A stretch of 64,000 nt of DNA from Arthrobacter livingstonensis (GTDB lineage Bacteria; Actinomycetota; Actinomycetes; Actinomycetales; Micrococcaceae). A program made the translations under genes and the position numbers. How positions within the stretch are numbered: position 1 is the stretch's first letter; each line of letters begins with the position of its first letter. The stretch is from NCBI RefSeq assembly GCF_003219815.1, contig NZ_QJVD01000002.1:205574-269573 (forward strand), given 5' to 3'. Below are positions 1-9,217 of this stretch, piece by piece. Below the pieces are notes generated by a model. That model was not told the origin of the DNA, made no database searches, and saw nothing but the letters and a program-made list of their open reading frames with translations.

Positions 1-379
1 GGCAGCGGGTCACGACGCCCCACACGGTCAGCTCACTGGGCTTGGCAAGTTGGCCCGCCGCGGGAGGCGACGGTTCCGTGCTCAGGGCAGGCTGGCCGTC
101 GTTGTGCCTGAGGAAACGGCGCACCAGCAGCTCTCCGTCCACCACGGCAACCACCACGCAGCCATCCCGCGGCGGCAAGGAACGGTCCACGATGATCTCG
201 TCGCCGTCGGCGATGCCCGTACCGGCCATGGAGTTCCCGCTGACCCGCATGACGAATGTACTGGTGCGGTCCCTGATCAGGTGGCGGTTGAGGTCGATCC
301 CACCATGAAAATAGTCGCGCGCCGGGGAGGGGAAGCCCCGCGGATCAGTCTCTGCTGCCACTGACGTTGCCAAGTCCAT
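1..379 (-). CDS. umuD: UmuD-like S24 peptidase, 3' end cut by window edge
   Basis: The minus-strand frame from the ATG at 379 reads MDLATSVAAETDPRGFPSPA and continues with a DYFHGGIDLN segment, then RVSGNSMAG, which carries the catalytic serine of the LexA/UmuD autoprotease fold, and DGDEIIVDRSL. This is the UmuD family: the protein cleaves itself when RecA filaments form and then works with a UmuC-type Y-family polymerase in error-prone repair. The frame stays open to base 1, so the C-terminus and any umuC partner lie outside the window. A LexA-box-like site lies about 22 bases upstream, which fits SOS control. In-frame GTG codons just upstream are alternative starts. Confidence 0.85.
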   Translation of the reverse strand, partial: MDLATSVAAETDPRGFPSPARDYFHGGIDLNRHLIRDRTSTFVMRVSGNSMAGTGIADGDEIIVDRSLPPRDGCVVVAVVDGELLVRRFLRHNDGQPALSTEPSPPAAGQLAKPSELTVWGVVTRC

Positions 380-400
380 GCCAAACACAACACCACCGCC

Positions 401-416
401 TAGAACAGGTATTCGA
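401..416 (-). promoter_or_regulatory. LexA (SOS) box upstream of umuD
   Basis: The sequence TAGAACAGGTATTCGA resembles the Gram-positive and actinobacterial SOS box (TCGAAC-N4-GTTCGA), with two mismatches. It sits 22 bases before the umuD ATG, where repression would be expected. This is a pattern match combined with gene context. Confidence 0.65.
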
Positions 417-420
417 GAAA

Positions 421-708
421 TCAGTGTATCACCAACCCCGCCGTGGCTTTCGGCGCCAGGTCCATGGTGGTGATCCGGAGCCACAGCCAGAGCCGCGTCT
501 GTGGATCGACCAGATCAATACAGAAGTCCTTGCCCAGGCAGGCGAGCCGGTAGCGGACGGTGTTGTTGTGGACATGGAGTCCGGCGGCCATGGCGGAGGT
601 GCTACCGCTGGTGGCCAGGTAGGAACGGAGGGTGACAAGGTAGTCCGTCTGCTGTTCGGCATCGTGGGCCAGTATCCCGGCGATGTCATCGCGGCCGTCC
701 AGCCCCTG
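421..708 (-). pseudogene. PucR/CdaR-type regulator, C-terminal remnant
   Basis: About 95 codons are open between an in-frame TAG (709-711) and the TGA at 421-423. They read as the C-terminal helix-turn-helix of PucR/CdaR-type activators: ILAHDAEQQTDYLVTLRSYL, then AAGLHVHNNTVRYRL, then DPQTRLWLWLR. The order 'HD...LLxTLxxYL...LHVHxNTVRYRL' is diagnostic of that domain. The N-terminal GGDEF-like part and a start codon are missing. The same frame upstream of the TAG (about 710-755) may hold a few more decayed codons (TLNLMKVGAFIE). It is a dead fragment of a purine-catabolism or sugar-diacid type regulator. Confidence 0.75.
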
Positions 709-1020
709 CTACTCGATGAACGCGCCCACTTTCATCAAGTTCAAGGTATCCCGTGGTTCTCCTACAGCGCCACCGACGTGGCCCGACTGCCCGCAGGTTG
801 CCCGTGAAGCAGCAATTCCGGCGTTTGCAGCGCCTCCGCCCTGGATGCCGGCAGCTCCTCCACCCCGGACGCGAGCCTGCCCCGGTCTTCTTAGTTGGTG
901 CCCACTGGGGGTTGGCATTACGGGGTCTCCGCCGTCCCGTTGCGTTTATCGAGGAAAGCCAAGTGCCGTTCGCCAATTATTGGTTAGCCCGAATGGCGCT
1001 AGTAGACAAGGACAAAAAAG
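709..1020. other. Intergenic, no convincing gene
   Basis: About 310 bases between the PucR remnant and the broken DUF664 gene. The open frames here have no recognisable family and no ribosome-binding site. The stretch is probably decayed remains of the regulator locus. Confidence 0.5.
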
Positions 1021-1580
1021 GTGAAGGAACAATCCAAGCGATGGAGCAGGGCGACCGTCTACCCGGACACGTGGGTTAACCCAGATGACGATCCCCGCAA
1101 CTCCGACGGAGTCAGCCCGGACGGCGAATTGGCGACACTGCAGGGGTACCTCTTGGACTATCGACTGACGCTTCGGATGAAGTGTGAGGAGCTGGACGCG
1201 AGCAGCTGGCTCGCCGGTCGGTACCGCCGTCGACCATGTCCCTTCTCGGCCTGCTCCGTCATCTCGCCGAAGTGGAGCGCGACTGGCGCAACTGGATCAC
1301 GTCTGGTGATCCGCTGCCAAAAATATATGGCGAGGGCGACGCGGACTTCGACGGGGCTGTCGCAGAGCAGATGGTGGTCGACTCCGCGTATGCGGACCTC
1401 GACCACGAGCAGGCCGCTACGGACGCCACGCTGGCCGAGCACCCGGATCTGGGTGAGCGACTCGGGAGGAACGGTATCGCTGTCAGGGAATTGCTCGTAC
1501 ACAGGGTCGAGGAATACGCAAGGCACTGCGGGCACGCCGATTTTTTGCCCGAATGCATCGGCGGCCGCGTTTGCCAGTAA
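1021..1580 (+). pseudogene. DUF664/DinB-superfamily protein, frameshifted
   Basis: The 5' part is read in the frame of the GTG at 1021 (VYPDTWVNPDDD, then LQGYLLDYRLTLRMKCEELDA). The 3' part is read one frame over (ARRSVPPSTMSLLGLLRHL, AEVERDW, LLVHRVEEYARHCGHADFL). Joined, they form one full DUF664 protein, a DinB-like four-helix fold often called a mycothiol-dependent transferase. The break is at 1198-1203: adding one G to give GACGCGGAGCAG restores EELDAEQLARRSVPPSTMS. An intact relative at 54098-54634 shows the same block order (AVPPSTMTIAGIVRHL, MIEEYARHLGHVDLL). Either a real single-base deletion or a sequencing error explains it. Confidence 0.8.
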
Positions 1581-1733
1581 CAGATCCTCTGTACGGACAC
1601 CTCCGTGTTCCGCAGAACGTTCCGCTTGCGGGCACCGGCGCAGGTGTGGCAATTCGGTCGGGGACGGACTCGCATCCAGCAAGCCAGTTGTTGATGTCGC
1701 GCCAAACGCGCGGGTAGCGCGCTCAGGCCCGTC

Positions 1734-3215
<1,482 letters not shown>

Positions 3216-3275
3216 TCACGGCGGTGGCTCCTGAAGGGGCCGGCCTATCATTATGCGCCCCCGCGGGGCCCCGTG

Positions 3276-3350
3276 GTGCCTCATGTCAATATGCTCGCCA
3301 AATGATTCCTGCGTGCCTCATCTAAAGTGCTCGCGAAAGTGTCATGCTGC
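3276..3350 (+). repeat. Two tandem imperfect 37/38-bp repeats at IS remnant
   Basis: Unit 1 (3276-3312) and unit 2 (3313-3350) both begin GTGCCTCAT, share the core TGCTCGC-AAA, and end in CTGC. They sit exactly at the 3' end of the transposase remnant. They look like repeated transposase-binding sites at one end of an insertion sequence whose other end is lost. Confidence 0.5.
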
Positions 3351-3643
3351 GTGGGGTGCTTGGGAGTAGGTCTTGGCTGCGGCCAGCCGGATGAGTCGCT
3401 GCTGGATTTCGTTGATCCGGTTCGTCAGTCCGGCCAGGTCCAGGCTGTTGTAGAGCTTGTCCATGTGGTGGCGTTGGGGTTCGAGCATGATCCCGGTGTC
3501 CTTGATCCGTTGGGCAGGGGTGCGTGGATTGTCGTAGCTGCGCACGGACTTTCCCTTGCGACTGAGGTGATATCCGGTGACTTTCTTGGTGGGCAGGAAC
3601 AGGTTCTTTCGCAGGTTCACCAGCGGCCAGAGTTCGTTGAGTC
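3342..3643 (-). pseudogene. DDE integrase/transposase C-terminal remnant
   Basis: The frame begins right after an in-frame TGA with LNELWPLVNLRKNLFLPTKK and runs through GYHLSRKGKSVRSYDNPRTP to a stop at 3342. The pattern LW-LVN-x-NFF-PTKK...YD-P-TP-x-R is the C-terminal tail of actinobacterial integrase-core transposases of the rve superfamily. The catalytic DDE domain and the N-terminal HTH are absent. The fragment is about 100 codons, against several hundred for a full protein. It shows that an insertion sequence once lay here. IS family assignment is left open. Confidence 0.7.
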
Positions 3644-3780
3644 ACACCATGATGGATCAACATCAATCCTGCCAGCGGGCACCAGGCCTGCCAATAACCA
3701 TTAGAGAGTCTCGTCGGGCCCTTGCAGCAAGACCCCCCTGGGCGGATATCCTGAAGATGGCAGGTATGGATGTGCCACCG

Positions 3781-4594
3781 CTATTCGCCTAGATGGCGAG
3801 CCGACGGCTCCAACGTGCCAACTGCCTCTCCCCAATGTCCCGGGATCCCCACGAGCACCTTGCCACTCCCGTCTCCCGCCAGCATCAGGGCCAGGGTGCT
3901 TCCCGGCTTGGGTACGGTGAAAAAGCTGATGCCCCCGGTTCCAAAAGTTACTGCGAAGTCACTTTCTCCCGCAATTGCAGGCGTCAGGACAAGGCGAACG
4001 AAGTCCGCGCGTGGCCCACGACGAAGTTACGACGACGCCGGCCACCTCGTGCCATGGCCGCGCCCCCAAACGTGAGACTGCGAGGAGGCTGCGGATCGTC
4101 AGGCCAGTGCGGAAAGCCCAACCGAGCACAGGAACAGCAATGGCCGTGCCGGTAACAATGAGCTGCCTCATTGGCATCCCGGAATATTCCGGCACGATCA
4201 ACCATCCGGCCTCGCCCGGATCGACACCCAACTGGGCCATCATGCCAATTGAAGGGGCTGCATTGCACAAATCCAAGATGGTGAAGTGGCCGTGTACGGG
4301 TTTGCCGTTGGCAGCGTAGTCCGGGCCAAGGCTGCAGTGGACCCCCTTTGCGGCGTATTCATAGTGGCTTTTCACTTTGGCGTCGACCTGCGGCCAGTTG
4401 CCCCGCAAAGGCTGTCGGACATGCCAGAAAAGCGCGCATCCGAGCACAGACAGGACCATCAGGGCGAAGGTTCGGAAGCGAATCTGTCGACGCATGCGGC
4501 CCAGGGCATTGTCCACTTCGCGGGCTGGGGTCCTCCTGAAAGGTTCGCCAGAAACTGGCAACTGGACACCTGGCGCCAACAGGATTATGTTCAT
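3781..4594 (-). pseudogene. DUF3592-like two-TM membrane protein, frameshifted
   Basis: The first 195 or so codons from 4594 give an N-terminal hydrophobic segment (FRTFALMVLSVLGCALFW), an extracytoplasmic domain (WPQVDAKVKSHYEYAAKG), and a second hydrophobic segment (LIVTGTAIAVPVLGWAF). The frame then runs into stop-bound junk (CPDACNCGRK). From about 4006 the next frame continues sensibly with DFVRLVLTPAIAGESDFAVT, then ISFFTVPKPGSTLAL, ending at the TAG at 3781-3783. Removing one C from the CC at 4005-4006 joins both parts into one protein of about 270 residues. The topology resembles DUF3592 proteins. Internal ATGs (for example MRRQIRFRTF) are alternative starts. Either a mutation or a sequencing error explains the break. 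Confidence 0.65.
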
Positions 4595-4808
4595 TCGCTC
4601 CCCAAATAATGAAGTCCCACATCGGGGCAGCTAACGCGAGTAAAGATGCGCAGGGTGGGAGCCCCTCACCGGGACCCGGCCTGCGGCGCCCTGGAACTGT
4701 GGGTCATCAGCAAAAATGATTGCGCTGACGGCGTCGACAAGACATGACGAATCAGTACCCATGGCGCCCCAACGGCCAACAGGGCTGCAATCCCAGGACT
4801 TTGGGAAG

Positions 4809-4814
4809 TACGCT
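4809..4814 (+). promoter_or_regulatory. Leaderless -10 box for 4821 gene
   Basis: TACGCT lies 6 bases before the ATG at 4821, so transcription should start at or next to the start codon. This supports 4821 over the ATG 105 bases upstream. Confidence 0.55.
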
Positions 4815-4820
4815 GACTCG

Positions 4821-5369
4821 ATGAGACCGCTGCGGTATTCCATCAATGTCACCCTGGACGGATGCTGCGATCATCGCGTAATCGCCGCAGATGAGGAACT
4901 GCACCGGCATGCCACGGAAAGCCTCGCCCAAGCCGATGCCCTACTTTTTGGACGCGTCACCTACGAAATGATGGCGGCCGCCTGGCGTCCCCCAGGGCAG
5001 TTGGAGGCCAGACCTGATTGGATGGGGCCCTTCGCCCGGACCATCGATGCAGCCAAGAAGTATGTCGTTTCGAGCACGCTTGGCAGCGTGGATTGGAACG
5101 CGGAAATCGTGCGCGGGGAGCTGATGACAGCGGTTGACAAGCTGAAGCGGGAGCCGGGCAACGGGCTATTCGTGGGCGGCGTGAAGTTGCCGATGGCGTT
5201 GGCGGAACTCGGACTGATTGATGAGTACGAGTTCGTGGTCCAGCCCAGGTTGGCAGGCCATGGGCCCACCCTGTTCGCGGGGCTGTCGAAGCTGGTGGAC
5301 CTGCGTCTCGTGGACCGGCTGGAGTTCGGTTCCGGTGCCATGGCCCTCCGATATGAGCCCAAACGATAG
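4821..5369 (+). CDS. Dihydrofolate reductase-family (RibD C-terminal-like) protein
   Basis: The protein of about 182 residues starts MRPLRYSINVTLDGCCDH, the usual beginning of the RibD-C/DHFR-like family, and has LLFGRVTYEMM (substrate and NADPH loop) and GLFVGGVKLPMALAELGLID (the nucleotide-binding GGxxL segment). Members are NAD(P)H-dependent reductases of mostly unknown substrate; they are distinct from housekeeping FolA. The ATG at 4821 is chosen because a TACGCT hexamer lies 6 bases upstream and the family alignment begins here. A second, diverged member of the family lies at 58123-58767. Confidence 0.85.
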   Translation: MRPLRYSINVTLDGCCDHRVIAADEELHRHATESLAQADALLFGRVTYEMMAAAWRPPGQLEARPDWMGPFARTIDAAKKYVVSSTLGSVDWNAEIVRGELMTAVDKLKREPGNGLFVGGVKLPMALAELGLIDEYEFVVQPRLAGHGPTLFAGLSKLVDLRLVDRLEFGSGAMALRYEPKR

Positions 5370-5410
5370 TCCCCGCCCAAGAGGCAACGCTTGCAGCAAC
5401 ATGACGGGCG

Positions 5411-5416
5411 TACCAT
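5411..5416 (+). promoter_or_regulatory. Leaderless -10 box for DUF1801 gene
   Basis: TACCAT lies 6 bases before the ATG at 5423, and no Shine-Dalgarno sequence is visible. Confidence 0.5.
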
Positions 5417-5422
5417 CACTCC

Positions 5423-5776
5423 ATGGGACCAGTCAGCACATATCTTGGCACGGTTGACGGGGCCGAGCGCGCCGCCCTCGAACGTGTCTATGCCATCGCC
5501 CACAAGATGGTGCCCGAGGCCGAGGAAGGCACCAGTTACGCCATGGCCGCACTTATCTACCGTGGCAAGGGCCTCATCGCCACCGTGCGGGCAAGGAAGT
5601 TCCTGTCGATCTACCCGTTCAGTGGCGCCGTTGTCGCCGGCAATCTCGACTTGCTGGCCGATTTCGAAACGACGACCGGCAGCATCCACTTTTCCGTGGG
5701 TCATCAACTGCCGGACGCCACGGTGCGGCGCATCGTCCAGGCCCGGCGGGCGGAGATTGACGCGAAATCCCGTTAG
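5423..5776 (+). CDS. DUF1801 (YdhG/iron-chaperone fold) protein
   Basis: A 117-residue protein with the DUF1801 pattern: a helical N-terminus (ERVYAIAHKMVPEAEEGTSY), a GKGLIATVRARKFLSIYPFSG strand region, and a C-terminal ATVRRIVQARRAEI helix. The fold is shared with YdhG, which has been described as a frataxin-like iron-binding protein in Bacillus. Whether this protein binds iron is unknown. It is convergent with another DUF1801 gene 10 bases downstream; the two are divergent in sequence, so they are paralogues at most at domain level. Confidence 0.8.
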   Translation: MGPVSTYLGTVDGAERAALERVYAIAHKMVPEAEEGTSYAMAALIYRGKGLIATVRARKFLSIYPFSGAVVAGNLDLLADFETTTGSIHFSVGHQLPDATVRRIVQARRAEIDAKSR

Positions 5777-5786
5777 ACCACCGGCG

Positions 5787-6236
5787 TTAGGACACCGATG
5801 CCTTCACCAGTTCGGCGACCTTTTTCTCAACTGCAGGGCTCCACTTTTCAAGCGCGTACGATACCGGCCAGATCTCGCCGTCGTCGAGGTGTGCGGCGTC
5901 CTGAAACTCCAGGGTAGAGTAGCGGGTGTTGAATTTACCCGAGTTCTTGAAGCAGAAAACGACCTTGCCGTCCACATTCGCGTAGGCCGGCATCCCGTAC
6001 CAGGACTTCGGCAACAGTTCCGGGGCATTCGCCGTCACTGTCACGTGTACGCGCTCGGCGATCACGCGATCTTCCGGCGTCATCCTGGCCATGCTGTCGA
6101 GTACAGCTTGGAGCCCATCGGCCTTCTTGGCGCCCTGCTTGCCCTCGGCGCGCAACTCCCCGGCCCGCTCCTTAATTGCTGCATGCTCCGCTGCGGAGAA
6201 GCCGGTGGACTCGGACGTGGCATTCGTGGTGGGCAT
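5787..6236 (-). CDS. DUF1801 family protein, longer form
   Basis: A 149-residue protein with an Ala/Lys/Glu-rich N-terminal helix (AAIKERAGELRAEGKQGAKK) followed by the DUF1801 core: WYGMPAYANVDGKVVFCFKN, then a strand-helix end DGEIWPVSYALEKW. 'Trp-Tyr-Gly-Met-Pro-Ala-Tyr' is the typical motif of the subgroup often annotated with YdeI/OmpD-associated or DUF1801 proteins. A GGGAGAG lies 8 bases before the ATG. It converges on the shorter DUF1801 gene with a 10-base gap, leaving no room for a terminator between them. Confidence 0.8.
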   Translation of the reverse strand: MPTTNATSESTGFSAAEHAAIKERAGELRAEGKQGAKKADGLQAVLDSMARMTPEDRVIAERVHVTVTANAPELLPKSWYGMPAYANVDGKVVFCFKNSGKFNTRYSTLEFQDAAHLDDGEIWPVSYALEKWSPAVEKKVAELVKASVS

Positions 6237-6383
6237 TATGCGCTCTCCCTATAATTGGTGCGGAACTGGTCGCCGCCGCCTTCTGTGAACAGGCTATGCC
6301 CGTCCGCGCTTCGGCGCTTCTTCATTCCTGCTCATGACAGGCGGAGCATCCCGGAACTGCGCCCGCCGTGCTTGGATGGAAGC

Positions 6384-6878
6384 ATGGCCACCCTCATCGT
6401 GCTGCGCGGCAATTCCGGCTCAGGCAAGAGCACGGTGGCGCGCGTGCTGCAAAGGGAATTGGGCGCTGTGTGGATTGAGCAGGACTACTTCCGCCGCGGC
6501 ATCCTGGGCGAGACCGGCAACTACTCGACATTGAGCGTGGAACTCATTGAAAACGCCGCCGCGCTGGCACTGGCCCATGGGCGCACAACCGTCATGGACG
6601 GCATGTTCAACGCCTCAAAATACAGCGCCGCGTTCGGGCGGCTGAACGCCGGGCATTCCGGGCCCAACCTGTTCTATGCCTACGAACTCACGCTCGAGGA
6701 GACCCTGCGCCGCCACCAGACCCGTCCGCACAAGTTGGCCGACTTTGGCGAAAAGCAGATGCGCGGCTGGTACCACGGCTGGGATCCACTGGAGGGCATT
6801 GTGGAACAACGGATCGGCGCCGGGGAAACCGTGGAAGAAACGGTCCAGCGGATCGTGGCCGAGGTGCACAAGCAGTAG
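6384..6878 (+). CDS. P-loop ATPase/kinase-like protein
   Basis: A protein of about 164 residues starting MATLIVLRGNSGSGKSTVAR, a Walker A motif at residues 8-16. It has WIEQDYFRRGILGE after the first helix and VMDGMFN, a Walker-B-like strand, then RPHKLADFGEKQMRGWYHGW as the lid region. The layout matches small AAA_33 or zeta-toxin/adenylylsulfate-kinase-like phosphotransferases, often annotated as uridine kinase or AAA family. The substrate is unknown. The ATG at 6384 begins just before the first strand of the P-loop; longer readings of the frame have no ATG support. It converges on the ferritin-like gene with no gap. Confidence 0.8.
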   Translation: MATLIVLRGNSGSGKSTVARVLQRELGAVWIEQDYFRRGILGETGNYSTLSVELIENAAALALAHGRTTVMDGMFNASKYSAAFGRLNAGHSGPNLFYAYELTLEETLRRHQTRPHKLADFGEKQMRGWYHGWDPLEGIVEQRIGAGETVEETVQRIVAEVHKQ

Positions 6879-7583
6879 TCAGGCGGTCAGGCCCAGGCGG
6901 CTCATTCGTCTGGAGTGGCCGCGCGTCAGCTGCGCCATGATCGCCACCGCTTCCATTGCGGCCTCTTCCTGTGTCCCCTCCGGGCTCAGGCCCACCAGGA
7001 AGCTGTGCCTGTCGCCAATGCGCTGCGCCTGCGTCAAGGCCTCCCCCACCATCCGCCGGCCCCACAGCGCCAGCCGGGACGACAACCGGGGATCCTCGTC
7101 GAGCATCTTCTTCAACAGTCCTTCCAGCAGCGCGGTCTGCTCCTCGCTGGTGCGCACCTTGGCGATGATGCCGCGCGTTTCAGCATCCAGGCGCTCGGCA
7201 ATGGCCGCGTAAAAGTCCTCGGTGATGGCATCCACCACATAAGCCTTCATGAGCGATTCGTGCCAGTCGGCCGGCCGCGTCCGCTCGTGGAAGGCGTCCA
7301 CCATGCGCTGGAACGGCAGCATGGCCAGCTCCGGGTCCATGCCCATGGCCAGCAGCCGGCCGCACACCATCTCATAATGCCCAAACTCCGCCACGGCCAT
7401 CTTGCCCAGCACGGCACGGTCATTGAGTGTCGGAGAGTAGCGGGCGTCGGAGGACAGCCGCTCAAACCCGGACAGTTCCCCGTACGCAATGCCGCCGAGC
7501 AAATCAACCACAAACTTGTCGTAGCGGGCACTTAGTTCTCCGGCGGAGACGGGTTCATCTGCGGCAGGGGGCTCAGTACTCAT
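6879..7583 (-). CDS. Ferritin-like fold protein (MiaE-like)
   Basis: A 234-residue mainly helical protein with ferritin-like metal-ligand spacing: ELSGFERLSSDA, then KMAVAEFGHYEMVCGRL (ExxH), then YVVDAITEDFY and EEQTALLEGLL. It resembles the actinobacterial 'ferritin-like fold-containing protein' related to tRNA hydroxylase MiaE and is divergent from the RNB ribonuclease gene, an arrangement seen in related genomes. A diiron-dependent oxidation or tRNA modification role is a guess from fold. A TACGCT hexamer lies 7 bases before the ATG, and only about 65 bases separate it from the divergent RNB start. Confidence 0.75.
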   Translation of the reverse strand: MSTEPPAADEPVSAGELSARYDKFVVDLLGGIAYGELSGFERLSSDARYSPTLNDRAVLGKMAVAEFGHYEMVCGRLLAMGMDPELAMLPFQRMVDAFHERTRPADWHESLMKAYVVDAITEDFYAAIAERLDAETRGIIAKVRTSEEQTALLEGLLKKMLDEDPRLSSRLALWGRRMVGEALTQAQRIGDRHSFLVGLSPEGTQEEAAMEAVAIMAQLTRGHSRRMSRLGLTA

Positions 7584-7590
7584 AGGCTCC

Positions 7591-7596
7591 AGCGTA
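7591..7596 (-). promoter_or_regulatory. Leaderless -10 box for ferritin-like gene
   Basis: TACGCT on the minus strand, 7 bases before the ATG at 7583. Confidence 0.45.
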
Positions 7597-7636
7597 GTCC
7601 GTGCCGTGCCGCCCTTGCGCGACGCGGCGAATCGTT

Positions 7637-7642
7637 TACGCT
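7637..7642 (+). promoter_or_regulatory. Leaderless -10 box for RNB ribonuclease
   Basis: TACGCT lies 6 bases before the GTG at 7649. This selects that GTG over the ATG 48 bases upstream. Confidence 0.5.
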
Positions 7643-7648
7643 GATTGC

Positions 7649-9133
7649 GTGCCGTACTCTCACATTGGCGTCCGAAGCAGCGCCGCCCAGCAGACGCTCA
7701 CCCGGGCCCTCGAGGCCCTAGCAGTGGAGTTCAAACTGCCGGACGGCTTTGACCCCCAAGTGCTCGCCGAGGTGAACCAGGTCATCGCCGGCCACACCCT
7801 CCCGGACCCTGACCTGACCGCGCTGCCATTCATCACCATTGACCCGCCCGGCTCCCAGGACCTGGACCAGGCCATGTTCCTGGAACGCGATGGGGACGGC
7901 TATGTGGTCCACTACGCCATTGCCGATGTCCCCTCTTTTGTCCCCGCCGGAGGCCCGCTGGATACGGAAACCCGGCGCCGCGGCCAGACCATCTACACCC
8001 CCGGCAACCGCATCCCGCTCCACCCGGTCCCGCTGAGCGAGGGAGCGGCCAGCCTCTTCGCCAATGATCCGCGCTCGGCGTTTGTGTGGGAAATCCACCT
8101 CGCCGCGGATGCCACCCAGACGTCGGCGAAGGTGCGCCGTGCCACAGTCCAAAGCGTGGCCAAGCTCGATTATGCCCAGTCGCAGGACATGCTCGACGCC
8201 GGGAACGCACCTGCCGCCTTTGCCGGCACCTTGGCGCTGTTACGCGAGATTGGGACGAAACGGATCGAGCTGGAACGCGCCCGCGGCGGCGCCAGCCTTA
8301 ACGTGCCGGCCCAGGAAGTGGAGTTTGTGGACGGGCGCTACGTGCTCCAGTTCCGGCCCGGCCTGCCCGTCGAGGACTGGAACGCCCAGATTTCACTGCT
8401 GACCGGCATGGCCGCGGCGCAGGTGATGCTGGCCGGCAAGGTTGGCATCCTGCGCACCATGCCCGCCCCGGATGCCGGCGCCGTTGCGGCCTACCGGCTG
8501 CAGACCGTGGCGCTGGGCAAGCCGTGGGATGAGACCATGGCGTACGGCGCCTACCTGCGCACCCTGGACACCTCGGACCCCAGGCAGCTGGCGTTGATGC
8601 ACGCCGCCGCCACACTGTTTCGTGGCGCCGGCTACACCCCCTTCAATGGCACCGTGCCCGAGGAAGTGACCCAGGCCGCCGTCGCCGCCCCCTACGCCCA
8701 TGCCACCGCACCCCTGCGCCGGCTCGTGGACAGGTTCGTCCTGGCCATCTGCGCCGCGCTGTGTTCCGGAGCGGAGGTGCCGGCCTGGGCTGTCCAAGCG
8801 TTGGATGCGCTTCCTGAGATCATGTCCGCCTCCAACCAGCTCGCCAGCAGGGTGGACCGGGCAGCCATCGACACGGTGGAGGCGGCGTTGCTGAGCCATC
8901 GCGTCGGAACGGAATTTGACGCCGTCGTCCTTGCCGGGCCCCGGCAAAACGGCCACACCACGAAGGCGGGCGCAGCCCGCAGCACCATCCAGATCGCCGA
9001 ACCGGCAGTCACCGGATACTGCGTCGGCAACCTGCAACCGGGCACGGTGGTGCGCGTGAAGCTCGTGACGGCGGACATTGCCAGGCGGACCGTCCAGTTT
9101 GTGCCGGCCGCCCCCACCCAAACCGGCAGTTGA
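7649..9133 (+). CDS. RNB-domain ribonuclease (RNase II/R family)
   Basis: A protein of about 494 residues built almost entirely from an RNB catalytic domain. The Mg-binding aspartate cluster is clear in ITIDPPGSQDLDQAM, and YAIADVPSFV, GQTIYTPGNRIPLHP and APLRRLVDRFV follow in the RNase II/R order. Cold-shock RNA-binding domains at the N-terminus and a full S1 domain are missing; only a short C-terminal beta-rich tail (VRVKLVTADIARRTVQFV) remains. This compact form is common in Actinobacteria and should be a 3'-5' exoribonuclease. GTG at 7649 (VPYSHIGVRSS) is chosen from the -10 spacing. A helicase gene follows in the same direction, but a terminator separates them. Confidence 0.88.
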   Translation: MPYSHIGVRSSAAQQTLTRALEALAVEFKLPDGFDPQVLAEVNQVIAGHTLPDPDLTALPFITIDPPGSQDLDQAMFLERDGDGYVVHYAIADVPSFVPAGGPLDTETRRRGQTIYTPGNRIPLHPVPLSEGAASLFANDPRSAFVWEIHLAADATQTSAKVRRATVQSVAKLDYAQSQDMLDAGNAPAAFAGTLALLREIGTKRIELERARGGASLNVPAQEVEFVDGRYVLQFRPGLPVEDWNAQISLLTGMAAAQVMLAGKVGILRTMPAPDAGAVAAYRLQTVALGKPWDETMAYGAYLRTLDTSDPRQLALMHAAATLFRGAGYTPFNGTVPEEVTQAAVAAPYAHATAPLRRLVDRFVLAICAALCSGAEVPAWAVQALDALPEIMSASNQLASRVDRAAIDTVEAALLSHRVGTEFDAVVLAGPRQNGHTTKAGAARSTIQIAEPAVTGYCVGNLQPGTVVRVKLVTADIARRTVQFVPAAPTQTGS

Positions 9134-9169
9134 TAACGGTGCTGGCGGCCAACACCGTCATCAACTGCC
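9125..9169 (+). terminator. Hairpin terminator after RNB gene
   Basis: Arms 9125-9141 and 9153-9169 pair over 17 positions with one A-C mismatch around an 11-base loop. The RNB stop codon (9131-9133) lies inside the left arm. Confidence 0.65.
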
Positions 9170-9199
9170 CATTCGCGAAGGTATTTGGGGCCGACCCGC

Positions 9200-9205
9200 T
9201 AGACT
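9200..9205 (+). promoter_or_regulatory. -10 box for helicase leader transcript
   Basis: TAGACT lies about 12 bases before the ATG of a short leader frame and roughly 240 bases before the helicase start. It would give the helicase a long 5' leader. No good -35 was seen. Confidence 0.35.
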
Positions 9206-9217
9206 AAGGGAGTAGAC

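Noticed and set aside
3322-3666. 114-codon Pro/His-rich frame at the IS remnant
   Set aside because: It is the shadow frame of the transposase fragment, with composition typical of out-of-frame reading.
5423-6236. DUF1801 pair as a toxin-antitoxin or operon
   Set aside because: The two genes are convergent, not in one operon, and neither resembles a known toxin.
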